A stretch of DNA of 7,141 nucleotides from Acidobacteriota bacterium. GTDB taxonomy: Bacteria > Acidobacteriota > Blastocatellia > Pyrinomonadales > Pyrinomonadaceae. How positions within the stretch are numbered: position 1 is the first letter of the stretch; each line of letters opens with the position of its first letter. Made by a program: the position numbers and the translations under genes. The notes beneath the pieces are model-generated. The model did not search any database and was not told the origin of the DNA. It saw only the letters and a program-made list of their open reading frames with translations. Location: contig JAIVGV010000365.1 in the NCBI GenBank assembly GCA_020201365.1, forward strand, positions 1 to 7,141, read 5' to 3'. This document shows, in pieces, positions 6,902-7,141 of the stretch.

Positions 6902-7141
6902 ATGGCGCAGCCGTTACAGCCCGGACAACAAGACGCCGCGTCGCACGCGAGCGACGAGAAGTCGAGTGCGGCGAACGCGAGCCACTACCGGACGGCGAAG
7001 CCGGGTTCTGCCGGCGGCGACGTGGAGCAGACGCGCGATGACCACAGCCAGCGAGGGCGCGAGGCTTCCGGCTCGCCGTTTGATTGTGAGGTCGCCGACA
7101 CGTCGTTCGATCTGCGCGCGACGCGACGCGCGGAGTCGCCC
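6902..7141 (+). CDS. Unrecognised protein, N-terminal 80 codons, cut by window end
   Basis: Open without a stop from the ATG at 6902 to the last base, 22 nt after the aat stop, with GGTGAAAG a weak ribosome-binding candidate. The visible 80 residues start MAQPLQPGQQDAASHA and are hydrophilic and low in complexity, rich in Ala, Ser, Gly, Asp and Arg. They have no signal peptide or membrane helix, so this is probably a disordered leader. From about residue 59 (SPFDCEVADTSFDLRATRR) the sequence becomes more varied, with alternating hydrophobic residues that could begin a folded domain. I do not recognise it. The close spacing suggests co-transcription with aat. As part of an ORF with no visible end in G+C-rich DNA, it could in principle be spurious. 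Confidence 0.55.
   Translation, partial: MAQPLQPGQQDAASHASDEKSSAANASHYRTAKPGSAGGDVEQTRDDHSQRGREASGSPFDCEVADTSFDLRATRRAESP

Overview
This is a dense, G+C-rich bacterial chromosomal window. It carries eight coding regions: five on the + strand, of which the first and last are cut by the window ends, and three on the - strand. There are no rRNA or tRNA genes, no CRISPR array and no transposase. High G+C, ATGA-coupled genes, small dispersed palindromes and a ClpS/ClpA/Aat set fit a soil-type Gram-negative lineage. I lean toward Acidobacteriota (Blastocatellia/Pyrinomonadales-like), but this is an impression from protein and repeat style, not a demonstrated assignment.

Layout. (1) 1-1353 +: cystathionine beta-synthase, missing only its first few residues, with a PLP catalytic domain and a C-terminal pair of CBS domains. 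(2) 1354-1504: a convergent intergenic region with a 16-bp perfect hairpin (likely terminator) bracketed by two half-decayed copies of a small palindromic repeat. (3) 2950-1505 -: a probable operon of a secreted NTF2/SnoaL-like (DUF4440-type) protein followed by two ATGA-overlapping genes. Together these two carry a Cas4/RecB-type PD-(D/E)XK nuclease split into two membrane-anchored pieces. (4) 2951-3098: the divergent promoter region. (5) 3099-6003 +: clpS, a small two-helix membrane protein with a zinc-ribbon tail, and clpA, joined by two ATGA overlaps. (6) 6004-6147: an 87-nt imperfect inverted repeat built from CGCAGAG units. (7) 6148-6879 +: aat, followed after 22 nt by a gene that runs off the window with a disordered, hydrophilic N-terminus.

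How it works together. ClpS, ClpA and Aat are the recognition, unfolding and tagging arms of the bacterial N-degron pathway. Aat adds Leu or Phe to proteins starting with Lys or Arg, ClpS binds the bulky N-terminal residue, and ClpA unfolds the substrate and feeds ClpP (not in this window). A membrane zinc-ribbon protein of unknown function is translationally locked between adaptor and unfoldase, which hints at a membrane link for the pathway. The second notable locus is the split Cas4-like nuclease. One small gene has the first Fe-S cysteine, the His motif and one membrane helix. The next has a membrane helix, the D/ExK/QxxxY nuclease core and the last three cysteines. The predicted topology puts both halves in the cytoplasm, as if a helical-hairpin nuclease had been cut in its short external loop.
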